Source: Ascaphus truei
Lineage: Eukaryota; Chordata; Amphibia; Anura; Ascaphidae
Reading direction: 5' to 3'
Length of the DNA stretch: 64,000 nt
Assembly (NCBI GenBank): GCA_036426205.1
Contig: CM071573.1
Coordinates: 39,573,771 to 39,637,770, forward strand
Positions 22,945-34,598 of the stretch are shown in pieces. Each line of letters opens with the position of its first letter. The stretch's first letter is position 1. The notes beneath the pieces are model-generated. The model was given only the letters and a program-made list of their open reading frames with translations. It was not told the DNA's origin and did no database searches. The position numbers and the translations under genes are program-made.

Positions 22945-23117
22945 CATTGGTGGTCAACTCCAGTCCTCAAGGGCCACAACCGGGTCAAGTTTTCTTGATT
23001 TATCCTTGCTTCAGCACGGGTGGCTCAATCAGTCGCTGAGCCACCTGTGCTGAAGCAAGGATATCCTGAAAAAGTGACCTGTTGGTGACCCTTGAGGACT
23101 GACGTTGGCCACCCCTG
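22945..23117. mobile_element. hAT-M1 MITE, copy 8
   Basis: Full length with ends cattggtggtcaactccag and gacgttggccacccctg. Target duplication tgatagac / tgatagag (7 of 8). Confidence 0.92.
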
Positions 23118-23599
23118 TGATAGAGCTATTAGCCCAAAGTTATTATATTATGCAAACATTTAGCCCAACAGTTGAATTGGACTGACAAGCCTTTAATGTT
23201 TAAGAGCAGTCCGTAAGAAGCTCTGCTCTTATCCTGTGCCAAAGGGCACTGACCTTAAGGTCTGTTCCAGATGACTCCCAATTCTGTGTTGCTTGCTGCA
23301 ATAATAATTCTTCCTTGTCCTATTCATTCCATCGCAAACATTTTGCCTATTAAGGGAAATATTTGGAAATTATTCTATAATTTGCTACTGTGTACAGGTG
23401 GACATTTAAAAACAAAAAACTATGTACAGTAAGAACAGTTCCCAGCACTCAATAAGGTAATAGTCTAAAGATGATAAGCCAAAAGAGAATTTAATGTGAG
23501 GACACAAACAAACGCATACAAATACTGATGCAAAGTAATTGCATAACAAGAAGCAATTACTGCAGGTGAAAAAAAGAGGACACCTATGGGTGAATTTAG

Positions 23600-23650
23600 G
23601 CAAAGGAGGGGGGCAACGTTTCGGGGGCGAGCCCCCTTAGGGCCCGTTCC
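23600..23650 (-). ncRNA. Hammerhead-like motif 3 (degenerate)
   Basis: On the minus strand ccctaag, then ggggg-ctcg-ccccc stem, then gaaacgttgc. The CUGANGA box is degenerate, so probably not active. Confidence 0.35.
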
Positions 23651-23887
23651 CAATGATCTGTGGGATCAAAGGTACTTCCCTCACGCTAAATTGTAGCCTC
23701 CTAAAAACACAAATAGTGGACTAATGCAACCAACTATGAGGTTTGAATGTGAGGATAAGCCCAAGCATAACCAGTAGGGTAGGTGTCTTTTTTTTTTTTT
23801 TTTAATTTCACCTGCAGTGTTGCTTCTTGTTATGCAATTACTTTGCATCAGTATTTGTATGTGTGTTCGTATTAAATTATCTTTTGG

Positions 23888-24124
23888 TTATAATATGTTC
23901 TTGTATAGCGCTGCTTGTTTTATGTAGCGCTGTACAGAGACATTTTGCAGGCACATGTCCCTGCCCCGTGGAGCTTACAATCTGTGTTGTTTGTGCCTGA
24001 GGCACAGGGAGATGAGGTGACTTGCCCAAGGTCACAAGGAGCCGACACCGGGAATTGAACCAGGTTCCCCTGCTTCAAAGTCCGTGCCAGTCCGTGTCTT
24101 TACTCACTGTGCCACTCCTTCTCC
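23888..24124 (-). mobile_element. tRNA-derived SINE, copy 1
   Basis: Read on the minus strand: ggagtggcacagtgagtaaa head, a B-box-like ggttcaattcc, then tgaccttgggcaagtcacct, attgtaagctccacgggg and a tail with agcgctatacaag. TTAT flanks both ends. It splits an older inverted repeat. Confidence 0.85.
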
Positions 24125-24174
24125 TTATCTTTAGACCATTACCTTATTGAATGCTGGGAACTGTTCTTATTGTT

Positions 24175-24568
24175 ACAGCTTAACCCTGTTATAGTGCGGT
24201 CCTCGGGGGCCACCCGCAACCACCGGGTTATAAATGAAGTCGCTAAAAAAAATGGCCGCCGAAAAACAAAAAAAATGATATTTTTTTTTGTGGTGATATT
24301 GCGTCCGCCGGAGGGGGAAAGCTGAGAACTCTCCCAGAGTTCCCAGACCCGGTGGGGCAACAGCACGCAGCACTTACCTGGCATCTGGCAACTCTTCTCC
24401 CTGTCTCTGTTTCCGTCTTGCGAGAGCAAGCTCCCTTAAAGAGACAGTGTGTCTGTGTGCAGTGTGCTGTGAGTGTATGCAGTGTGTGTGCAAAAATTTT
24501 TTTTTTAAATTCGGGGTCCACGCTCAAAACGCATTATAGCAGATCGCGCTATAACGGGGTTGAGCTGT
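24175..24568. mobile_element. MITE with acagctt TIRs
   Basis: Terminal inverted repeats acagcttaaccctgttata and tataacggggttgagctgt, with GTT on both sides. Length 394 bp. The plus-strand interior has aaatggccgccg. Superfamily not assigned with confidence (3-bp duplication). Confidence 0.75.
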
Positions 24569-24739
24569 GTTACTTTGGAGGGGTTAGGGTCCTCCCCCTG
24601 TTCCCGCTGCATTACATTTTCATCACATTATTATTCTGTTTAAATTTCTAGCGTGCTGTCTACTTTATCCATTAAACTATTTACAATGGCAGACATTTAA
24701 ATGTCCTGCCAAATATTTAAGATAATTGGTTATCTAATT

Positions 24740-25150
24740 GAAAAGTGCATATGATGTATTTGTTTAAATTATTTAAGCAATGACGTGTTTTATGTAAATT
24801 ATTCCAGCTACATCTCTATTGCTCTCATTGCATTTTTGACTGGCTCCAGCAGCGTAATCGTCTCCACATAAGCAGGCAGCTCAACTTCTAAAATTAGCAA
24901 CTCAAATACCGGCATCTTTATGAACTAAATAAAAGCTGGGCGACAAATTGCAGTGATAATTAAAGGCCTGTAAGCCAGGAATCGTTACGCACAAAGCCAG
25001 CTGGCAAAGGGCAGGAGCCGTGGAATAAAGCGGTTATTTCCTTGTGTTTACGCTTGGTTGTATGGCATTATTGGCAATCAATTCCCTAATGCAATTATTT
25101 TACAGTCAATAAAGCACTCATTATTTATTTTCCGATTTTGTCTCACAATT
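24740..25150. promoter_or_regulatory. Possible conserved non-coding element
   Basis: A stretch free of recognised repeats, with several TAATT-type sites and mixed-composition sequence (ggctccagcagcgtaatcg, aagccagctggcaaagggc). It looks less decayed than its surroundings. PDZD8 borders the developmental gene EMX2 in other vertebrates, so distal enhancers are plausible. No alignment was possible. Confidence 0.25.
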
Positions 25151-27042
25151 TTAAGAAAACAAGGAAATATAACACGGGTAAAATTGTTTCCTAGTTAATT
25201 CCCATGCAGAACACTGGAATCCTTTTCTCTGACATTTTGCTAAAGTGTCGACTGGTCTCTTGGTCACACACAGCTTGCAGAATACATACTGCAATTTATT
25301 TGTGTATGCTTAGCTGGTCTTTCTAGCCTATCTATGAACCTCTTGTGTTAGAAACAGAGCTGTGCTATCAATATCACAAAGCCCCCCACATTATATTGCA
25401 TTTAAATATTGTGGTATTGATATACCATATTCAAAATTAATAAAGTATATATGTGATACTCTAGTCAGTTGAAATGTTAAGCTGATTTATTTTGTACACG
25501 CTTAAAACCACGATGCCTATAACTTTGAAGCACTAGTAATCCTGGCTTTTCTACTTGTACGTTGATGTTATGGCGACGAGGAGCAACTAACAAATCACAG
25601 GTTTGTTTTTTATTTCAATTTTAATGCATGGGAGGCTGTACTCTAGTATTGCACACATGGATTGGAGAGTCCTCCCACATCGCTATCGTAAATAGAGCCA
25701 TCCCAGCTGTTGGGCTACTTCCCCCTTTCATGGTGGTGTACCTGATAATTGCCCCTCTGATGCCATTGAAATGTGGTCCTGTTAGGCTTCCTGTTGGTGC
25801 GTCAGGCTGGCTGACTTCTTGCTGGAGAGCTATCTGTAACCATAACCTTTTAGATTAGAGATCTGCAAACCTTTAACCTGAGGTCGCCAATCATAAAAAT
25901 TGGTAAATTTTATTTTTTTGCCTAAAAGCCACAGCCTAGGCAGGGTTTGCAGACTATTTACCATGTGTTAAGTCGGCATGCATTGCATTTTTATTTATTA
26001 TGCTAACTTGCAAAAAGTCTCTAAAATTGCTAGGTTCCCTTAATGCAGAGAATATAAATAGGGCACACGCCATATTTAGCTCACTGGTGATATTTTGCTG
26101 AAATCTTATTAATTTGCCTATGTTTGCCCTTTGAGGGTTGGCATTGGGGACCTTTTTTGTATATTTGTACTTTATACCATGATTATCAATATCCATTGCT
26201 CCACCGAGCCAGTAAGTTTTCAGAAATTCCTCTGTTTTGTCAGTCGGTATATATTCAGATATCCGTATCTTCCATCAATGTTTATGGAGTTGGAAGTTAA
26301 GTTGCTTTGTTTGTGTTCAGAGAAGAAAGGTAGACAAACATAAAAGTGAAATACAGGTTTCTGATCACATTTGGCATCTTGATAACTTTCCTAGTGGGAT
26401 GCAAAGCACTTCATGTTTGCATTATGGTAATCTGGGTAATTCAAAGAACACACAGAATATTTTTTTCTGTGTTTGAGTGGGAACAAAAAAGGGGGGAAAG
26501 CACTTCTTTCCTTGGGTCTCCATAACAACACACAGCCTTTACATTGATGTTCTCCAATGCAATAGCACAAATAGGCCAACATTAATTTAAATTTGTTGTG
26601 AACCAAATACACAAATTGAGACTTCAATAACACGAAAATGAGTGGGAGGGTGCATATATAATTTGTTACAAATGTATCATGTGCAAAGCCTATTGTTTAT
26701 TTCCTTTCTCTTGGGTGAATGTTTGTTTAGATTGTTGTAATTGCATCCAAGTTATAAAGTAGCCTTCAATATGGCAGAGCTTCTAATACAAATCTGTGCA
26801 TGTCTTGTGAATGAACATAAGGTTATCAAAGCAGACACTGTTACATTATTCATGCACTGTTAATAATAATGTCCATGGTCACAACCAATAATGCCAACCT
26901 ATCTTGTCTTGTTTTAAATCTATGTATTTAAAAAAAATTTTTTTAAAGAAGCAGTTCATGATCAGGGCCCTACAAATGTGTTGCATTTAAAGAGATTTCA
27001 ATTTTTAAACTATACTTTAATTTTAGCCTGTGTTCTTCTTCT

Positions 27043-27075
<33 letters not shown>

Positions 27076-28379
27076 TTCAAATCTCTTCTTCAATTTAAAA
27101 ATTGCAGTAGCAAAATGTTTCCGTGACGCACAGTCCCCCCGAATTGTACTCGGTTTTTAGAGGGAAAACCTTTTCATGGACATCTAGTCCTATCCCTGAA
27201 TTTTCGGAAATTGAAATAATTGGTTTAAAGCTTCTCGATTTCAATAAGGATGTTAATGCTGTTGTAGGTGAGTGATAGTAATGCTATGAAACGCTGGCCT
27301 GGGGCGAATCTCTTGGAAGTTGCTTCTAACTGGATGTGACACAGTTTACTGCTCTGTTTGCTAGCAGCGACTCATGCCCTATAACCATAAGCAAATTGAT
27401 CTGACATATGGTATTCTGTGAAATGACTGTGGCTGTTGAGGAAGAAATACCTTCTGGTGAGAGGCCTCCAGTCAGTTACTCAGCTATACTTTGGCTGATC
27501 CCTGGTTGCCATCTTGACCTGAGAAGGAAATAAGTGTACAGTCTACTTGTGCCCACGTACATCAAAAACACAAAGATTTAAGCATTCCGTTAAAGCCCCA
27601 CTGATTCCTGTAAATATGTTTCTGTCTCTATCTGTGAGGTTCAGGGGATGCAGCTGAAAGATTATTTTGGGGAGCTGCATCCAGAGCCTTCTGTTACTTG
27701 GCTACGCCACACCATAACATCATAATAGGTGAACGTTTAACGTCTGTAATAGTAGTAGTGTACAGACAAGCTACATGTAAGATTATTTCTCTTTTTTATT
27801 TATATTTTTTTTGGGGGGGGGGGTGTTATGGGGGACTAAAGCTGCCAGTGGTCAATTAGTTGACTGGCTATCCCTTTAATAATCACAGAGGAACTAATAC
27901 TGATTTCTCCCCAATTTAGCTTGTTGCTTGATATCCCTTGTTCTTGCACAATAAGCTCTTCAGACTTTAATTCCACAGGAGTGCTCCTTTTTTTTGTTAG
28001 CCTCTTTTTTTGTTTCCAATTTAGAGAAAATCATAAACATACAGGGTGGGGGGGGAGGGAGGGGGGAATGATATCTTGCAACCCCAGGAAATTCAGGACT
28101 AGTGTTGCGGTTAATAAATAATCCGTATAATCTAGCAATACAGTTTCTTGACTTTTTACACAGCAGTTGAGACGTGCTCGAGATGTTGCAGACAGCTTGT
28201 TTCCGATCAAATATGTAAAAGATGGTCTGATCATAACATCTGAACATCAACAATAAAAATCAATACAGATCATTGTGTTTGGAGGGATGTGGCAAAATGC
28301 CATAGTCGACCTTAATAAAAGACTGAAAGGATGTCTGTTTAAGAGCACTTCAATAAAAGCAACATCAGTGTGTTGGACT

Positions 28380-28690
28380 AAATTGCTCTCTTTGGGAGAA
28401 GCACACGTAGCGTGAAGGGGCTGCTTTTTTTCACCTGCACTAGATGTTATTGAGCAAGTTAAATGTTGGCTGCCTGCTGGCTGCTATTTCTGCGATTTCC
28501 CCTTCATTCATCTTCTGTAATTGCCTTTTATTTAAAATGTCTTTGTAATTCTTCATAATTGGTAAACATTTTATTTTCATTCTACCATTATTAAACTGAA
28601 AAAAAAGGATGTAATTGAAATCCTGTCATTGCTAGAGAAAAGAAAATAGATGATTTTTCTGTCCCAGGGTATGCATCTGTAGCATTTCTT
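28380..28690. promoter_or_regulatory. Possible conserved non-coding element
   Basis: Unique-looking AT-rich DNA with several CATAATT/TAATTG-type motifs (tcttcataattgg, gtaattgcc, atgtaattg). Purely a guess from composition. Confidence 0.2.
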
Positions 28691-28799
28691 GGAACCTGGC
28701 AATTGCATTGCTAATCTGGTTTCTGCTGTTTCTATTCACCGAAGTACTTTATATTTTTTTCTTCGAAAAAAGCACTGTACACCTCACACTGTACAGAAA

Positions 28800-29030
28800 G
28801 CTTGGCCCCTTGCAGACGCACTTACCAGAACGCCCTCCTACTGTCTCTGTACGTTCTTCCTACCTACCAATTAGATTGTAAGCTCTTTGAACAGGGACTC
28901 CTTTTTCCTAAATGTTACTTCTTCCCATGATCTGTTATTTGTATTTGTTATTTATGATTGTCACGTGTCTTACTGCTGTGAAGCACTATGTACCTTAATG
29001 GTGCTATATAAATAAAGACATACATACGTG
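28800..29030 (+). mobile_element. Retroelement SINE/L2-like 3' tail
   Basis: Contains ttagattgtaagctctttga, gattgtcacgtgtcttactg and the end ggtgctatataaataaag, matching the minus-strand copy at 3651-3850. Confidence 0.6.
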
Positions 29031-29039
29031 GGTCAATAG

Positions 29040-29245
29040 TAACCCGCAAGGGGTGGCGTCATGGCTTCCTATTGGCCCGCGTGACGCGGGAGCTTTCAAT
29101 CGGCCATTTCGAGCCCAGCTACTACCAGCACCCCCTACGGAGGTTTGTATCTCGGGAAGAAGGCGGTACCTGGAGCTGAAATTAATACAGGTCACCTCTG
29201 GAGACCACCTGCTTCAGACTTATAATGCTAAAAAAAAAAAAAAAA
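29040..29245. repeat. Dispersed GC-rich repeat, copy C
   Basis: cttcctattggcccgcg, ctggagctgaaattaatac and ctctggagaccacctgct match copies at 5815 and 17830. It ends in a run of A. Confidence 0.5.
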
Positions 29246-30207
29246 ATCTAAAAAGGAAAGCAGGATTGCTATGGGTATTGATCATTTCTTAGTATTAGAT
29301 GTAATAATTGGGTAATATATTTTGAGTCGTGACACCTTTTTGTTATGTTCTTTTATTCTGTACACCTTGTCCTAAAGGTATAAATTATTTTAATTAGAGT
29401 AATTTGACAGCAGATCTCATGTAACATATATTTGGCATGTTTGTACTTTTTTTAGTTAAGTATTTTAATATACCTTTTATAGAGATCCGGTTTTGCACAA
29501 TTGTTAGTCTTGCTTCATGCATTGCTTAATTAAGAACTGTAGACACATACATTTTCTACATATTCTGTATATTTTCTACTTGTGTTTACTGTGATATTTA
29601 AGAAGTTTTGTGATTTTACTTATTGAAAAAAAAAAATCGGGTGGTGTTGGTAATTTGTTAAAATTATTGGGGTAGTGATGTCTAGCCCTGAAACAGCAGC
29701 TGAAGGATAAGCTCCTTAAAGTTCTCTGCCGATCCATCTGTGGGCAATGCACACTGACCCCTTCTTAAACACTACAATAAAAAAAAAATTTGTCCACAGA
29801 TTTTCTCTCTTTGACTGCAACCTGGAAATTGGATTACCGTGTCCTTTCCATTATCTGAAACATTACCTTACTTCTCATAAAACATTACTTTACACACACA
29901 AAACATTCATTATATCTCTTAACCAGTAGAAGGACCTGCAGCACTTTGAAAAATAAAGGTTAACCGGTTTAAAAATATTCCTTGAAATGTAGTTTTGTCT
30001 GCTTTCCCATGTCCTACTTTCTTGACAAGACAAATGTGTCTTTGCCATAACATATATAAGGTGTGGTTGAAACCTCTCAGCTTCACTTTGCAAAGCCAGT
30101 ATAATCAACCTCCCACTAATGAGACAGTCTGTGAGTAGGATTACTGGCTCTGCACTTCTTTAGCCCAGGCTGTGCAGAAAAGCTGTGTAATATGGCAGGC
30201 ATACACA

Positions 30208-30323
30208 TTTGCATGTCATTTCCCAGAATCCCTGGCTGCAGTGGAAGCATTGTATGCTAGGAGATAATGGGAGAAAGCAGGCTTGCAGACCTGTCTGAGA
30301 CACGTGAATGTGCTCACAAATGA
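30208..30323. repeat. Dispersed repeat pair, copy 1
   Basis: tttgcatgtcatttcccaga to ctcacaaatg matches 59365-59478 along about 115 bp in the same orientation. Class unknown. Confidence 0.7.
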
Positions 30324-31674
30324 TTTGTATTTACTGCACACAAATAGGTTTGGAAATAGTCCAGTAATATATCTCCAGTTTTGAGGAGATTGTGATTAAA
30401 ATGCCATTTTGGTGTGATTTGTATCTAGGAATGTTAATCTTGTTTATCTTCATATGTTCCATTCTGCAGCATGGTGCCCAGGTTATTGGAATGGTAGATG
30501 GGTGAGGGTTAGTTTCAATTTGCTGCTGTTTGCCAGTATTGGCAAATTACCACACCTTGCTTCTGCCCACTGTTTTAAGATACTGTATACCCCTTGTTTG
30601 TTCATTGTCACCATTGGTGAAACAACGCCAGCCATTATGTTTCTATTTGCAGCGAAGTTCATACAATTTAAAGACCAAAGGGATGTTCACTTATCAAGGG
30701 GTCCAAAGTCCCAGACATGCGCATGCTCCTTCATAAGACATGCAGTCTTTATGCCTGTAAACCTCTAGTGTTCTAAAGCTTTCACCTTAGGAATTGGAGG
30801 ACCCCCACAATCATTCTTCTTCTCACTCTTATAAAAAGCAAAAATAACATTTGTAATTGGCATAAACCATAAGTAGTTGCACAATCTCAACGGTTTTATC
30901 AAGAATGCTTATAGCTATACCGTATTAGTAGGCGGGCCTTATATGGCCACTTCACTCAACTTTATAGATCCATTTAGATTCTCACTGTAAATACTGAATT
31001 TCATGTAATCTTGTTTCTAACGTTCAGTAGGAAGGGTTAAAATATAGGCTATAAATATGCTAAATGAGACCAAGGTTTTTCCTTATCGGATATGCAGAGA
31101 AAAAGAAATGGAAAATTCTGTGTGTATATTGGCTTTACCTTTCTTATGCCAGCTTTGTGTGTGATCAAGAGGCCATTCTCAGAGTCCCAATCCCAAGTAC
31201 TTGTTGAGGTCTAATTTTGAAATGAAAGCTATGATTACATCTTGCTGTGTATGCTCTTCGCTGACTGTTATTGCTTCCTGTAATTGTGCATGGTCTTTGT
31301 CATCCTGTGTACATCAGCAAGCTAATAATCAAGGTTTAATTGCCTTCGTGTCTACCTGCAGTATATGTTCCCACAGAATATTTATTTTATTTATTGTATT
31401 TTTTTTTTTTTTTCTATTGATTAAACCTTTTTGCTGGCAGAGGGACTTGTAGTACATTGACGAACTGTACCATACAAGACTCTTGTGCAGCTAGAGGGAT
31501 CGTTAACTCCATATCTCCCAGTATTTTATTTACTCCCCTGGCTGTGCTATTTAGGGGTTTATTTGGTGGTGGGAGTGCCGTTGATAAAATAAGTGTTCTA
31601 GTGCAGGACACAATCCTTACCAACAATGGACCAATACTCTTTGAAGAATATTTTCAGATCGTGTATCACATATA

Positions 31675-33308
31675 CAGTTAGATCCGTTAATAATTGGACA
31701 CTGACACAATTTTCATAATTTTGGCTCTGTACGCCACCACAATGGATTTGAAATGAAACAACCGAGATGCAATAGAAGTGCAAACTTTCAGCTTTAATTC
31801 AAGGGGTTGAACAAAAATATCGTATGAAACGTTTAGGAATTGCAACCATTTTCATACACCGTCCCCTTATTTTAGGGGCTCAAATGTAATTGGACAAATT
31901 AACACAATCATAAATAAAATGTTAATTTGTAATACTTTGTCGAGAATCCTTTGCAGGCAATGACTGCTTGAAGTCTGGAACGCATGGACATCACCAAACG
32001 CTGGGTTTCCTCCTTTGTGATACTTTACTTCAGCTGTCTTCAGTTGTTGTTTGTTCGTGGGTCTTTCTGCCTTAAGTTTTGTCTACAGCAAGTGAAATGC
32101 ATGCTCGATCGGGTTGAGATCAGGTGATTGACTCGGCCATTGCAGAATATTCCACTTCTTTGCCTTAAAAAAACTCCTGGGTTGCTTTCGCAGTATGTTT
32201 TGGGTCATTGTCCATCTGTAAAGTGAAGTGCCGTCCAATCAACTTCGCTGAATCTGAGCAGACGATATCCCTATACACTTCAGAATTCATCCAGCTGCTT
32301 CTGTCACATCAATAAACACCCAGTGCCATTGTAAGCCATGCATGCCCATGCCATCACACTGCCTCCACCGTGTTTTACAGATGATGTGGTATGCTTCAGA
32401 TCATGAGCCGTTCCAAGCCTTCTCCATACTTTTTTCTTCCCATCATTTTGGTACAGGTTGATCTTAGGTTCATCTGTTCAAAGAATGCTGTTCCAGAACT
32501 GGACTGGCTTTTTTGGATATTGTTTAGAAAAGTCTAATCTGGCCTTTCTATTCTTGAGGCTTATGAATAGTTTGCACCTTGTGGTGAACCCTCTGTATTT
32601 GCTCTCGTGAAGTCTTCTCTTTATGGTAGACTTGGATAATGATATGCCTACATCCTGGAGAGTGTTCTTCACTTTGCTGGATGTTGTGAAGGGTTTTTTT
32701 TTTACCATGGAAAGGATCCTGCGATCATCCACCACTGTTGTCTTCCGTGGTTGTCCAGATCTTTTTGTGTTGCAGAGCTCACCAGTGCGTTTGTTTTTTT
32801 TTTTTTTGTTTTTTTTTTGTTTTTTCTCCGAATGTACCAAACTGTTGATTTGTCCACTCCTAATGTTCCTGCTTTCTCTCTGGATTTTCTTTTTTTTTTA
32901 CAGCCTAAGGATGCCCTGTTTCACTTGCATTGAGAGCTCCTTTGACCGCATGTTGTGGGTTCACAGCAACAGCTTCCAAATGTGAATGCCACACCTGGAA
33001 TCAACTCCAGACCGTTTACCTGCTTAATTGATGATGAAATAACGAAGGAATAGCCCACACCTGTCCATGAAACAGATTTTGAGTCAATTGTCCAATTACG
33101 TTTGGTCCCTTGAAAAAGAGGGGGCTGCATATTAGAGATGTAATTCCTAAACCCTTCCTCCAATTTGGATGTGAATACACTCAAATTAAAGCTGATGGAC
33201 CGCACTTTAAGCCCATATTCATTATTTAACTGTAACTTAAATTTATTTTGGTACACATCCGAAATAACAAAACTTGTATCAGTGTCCAATTATCTCCGGA
33301 CTTAACTG
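31675..33308 (-). mobile_element. Tc1/mariner element, full length but dead
   Basis: Terminal inverted repeats begin cagttagatccgttaataat and, at the other end, cagttaagtccggagataat. Both ends are flanked by TA. Total 1634 bp with the transposase on the minus strand. Longer inner arm similarity (ttggacactgac) is present. Confidence 0.9.
31960..32950 (-). pseudogene. Tc1 transposase pseudogene
   Basis: Reads from MRSKELSMQVKQGILRL (then a stop) through the DNA-binding helix-turn-helix region (RTGELCNTKRSGQPRKTTVV, GISLSKSTIKRRLHESKYRG) to FWNSIL, where a Trp codon has become TGA. Beyond it the three catalytic positions are still recognisable in separate frames: TDEPKINLY, QMDNDPKHT and SPDLNPIEHA. 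Stops and frameshifts rule out a working enzyme. Confidence 0.88.
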
Positions 33309-33389
33309 TATATGAAGTAGGAGCCAAAAAGTAGATGGTTTCTAAATTTAACTCCCTCTTCCATTATTTATTAAATACATGGAATTTTA

Positions 33390-33460
33390 GAGTTGTTAAA
33401 TGAGTACTTCAGTATTGGTATGAAAAAAAGGTATCGGCTAAAACTGAAGTACTTCTTAAT
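33390..33460. repeat. Fragment similar to 56760-56830 repeat
   Basis: aaatgagtacttcagtattgg occurs here and at 56784, followed by a reversed partial copy (gaagtacttc). Possibly a Penelope-related remnant. Confidence 0.4.
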
Positions 33461-33751
33461 ACCACACTATCGCAACTGGGCTAACAAGATTTATTTCTAC
33501 TTAATGATGGAAGTCTGAGTATAATTTTTAACAAGCATTTGTATCGCTGTCTTTTGGAGCATCTCATAAATCCATATGGCCAACATGTTTGCATGGCTTC
33601 TGTATTTTTAAATATAAGCAACAACATTCTTAGAACATTTTAGTATTTCTGTTTGACTTTTAACTCTGACAATGAATGTAATGTGCATTTCTGTATGGGA
33701 AGCTGGTTATGTCCAAGTTCCAATCACTTCTATTTACAGGAAATGCCTCAT

Positions 33752-33845
33752 TGGCAATTTCTGAGATCAATATGCAGGTGTTCTTACTGCAATAAATTGT
33801 ATTTGAGGAGAGATTTATTTTCCTTCCGACCCAGTCAAATACTGT
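33752..33845. repeat. 94-bp direct repeat, left copy
   Basis: tggcaatttctgagatcaat to cagtcaaatactgt, identical by eye to 36163-36256. It is the left target duplication of the Penelope-like insertion. Confidence 0.95.
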
Positions 33846-33950
33846 TAGAAGAGAGGTTTCGGCGCAACTGCGCATGCCTGAGTCAGTGAAGCTCCCGGAT
33901 GTTCTTCAATCAACTTTATTGTACCAATAACACACAAGGGCTACACCGCA

Positions 33951-34010
33951 ATCTCCCCCTCTACGCGTTTCACCCTTACAGATAGGGCTTCGTCTCGGAG
34001 TGGGGAGAAG
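33951..34010 (-). ncRNA. Hammerhead-like motif 4 in Penelope 3' region
   Basis: On the minus strand: stem I strand ctcccc, box gacgaag, stem ccct / aggg with loop, gaaacgcgtag, then stem I partner gggggag. The order is that of a minimal hammerhead with short stem III and UA at the cleavage position. The first two box bases are not canonical. Confidence 0.55.
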
Positions 34011-34598
34011 CGGTTACTACCTGATTAAATACACTTAAAAGCCCGCGAAAAAAGGTCTAAAACATTTAACCCCTTCAGTACCCAAGCCTATTTAAATGTT
34101 AAACACATATGCCAATCCTGTGTATGACAATTACTTAAATACAATCTCTGTTAATCCTAGAATCTCTATTATTCCTAGTCATACTTTTATACTCTGGACT
34201 CGGGCTGTATATTGAAGGTATATAAAGAAAGTTAAAAACTGCTAACAACACTGCAAGTGTCTAATTGGGTCCCTTAAGTCAATGTTACAAATTCATTTAC
34301 AGCTTCAAACTTCTATAGTGTGTAAAAGCATTTTGTCGTCATACAAAACCATAAAAAACACATACTTAATAATGAAGATTATATGATGCTGCTTCAACAT
34401 TGAATAATAGGGGAACCAAAGGGACGAAATAAGATGGGAAAGAAGAGGAAGAGGGGGGGAGGGGGGGGAAAGGAAGGGAAGGGAAAGAAGTGAGGATACA
34501 AAATTAAGATACAGAAACGGAAGATAAATTCAATCTTGTCAAAATCAATGAACTATATTGAACATTCTTTTCAGAGGAAATACATATACTGTCATACC

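Larger units (their letters stand above)
23420..24174. repeat. Inverted repeat around hammerhead-like motif, with SINE inserted
   Basis: The left arm 23420-23580 (agaacagttcccagcac, gatgcaaagtaattgcataa) is matched in reverse by 23806-23887 plus 24125-24174. The right arm is split by a tRNA-SINE. The centre carries the core at 23600-23650. The layout is like the palindrome at 3449. Confidence 0.8.

Noticed and set aside
24000..24124. Possible tRNA gene from the B-box-like sequence
   Set aside because: It cannot form a full cloverleaf, has a SINE body and tail, and has two diverged relatives in the window.
32623..32985. 120-residue plus-strand frame
   Set aside because: It is the antisense shadow of the Tc1 transposase and its T-runs.
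32921..33289. 122-residue minus-strand frame
   Set aside because: Lies in the Tc1 terminal and leader region, upstream of the transposase start. No domain.
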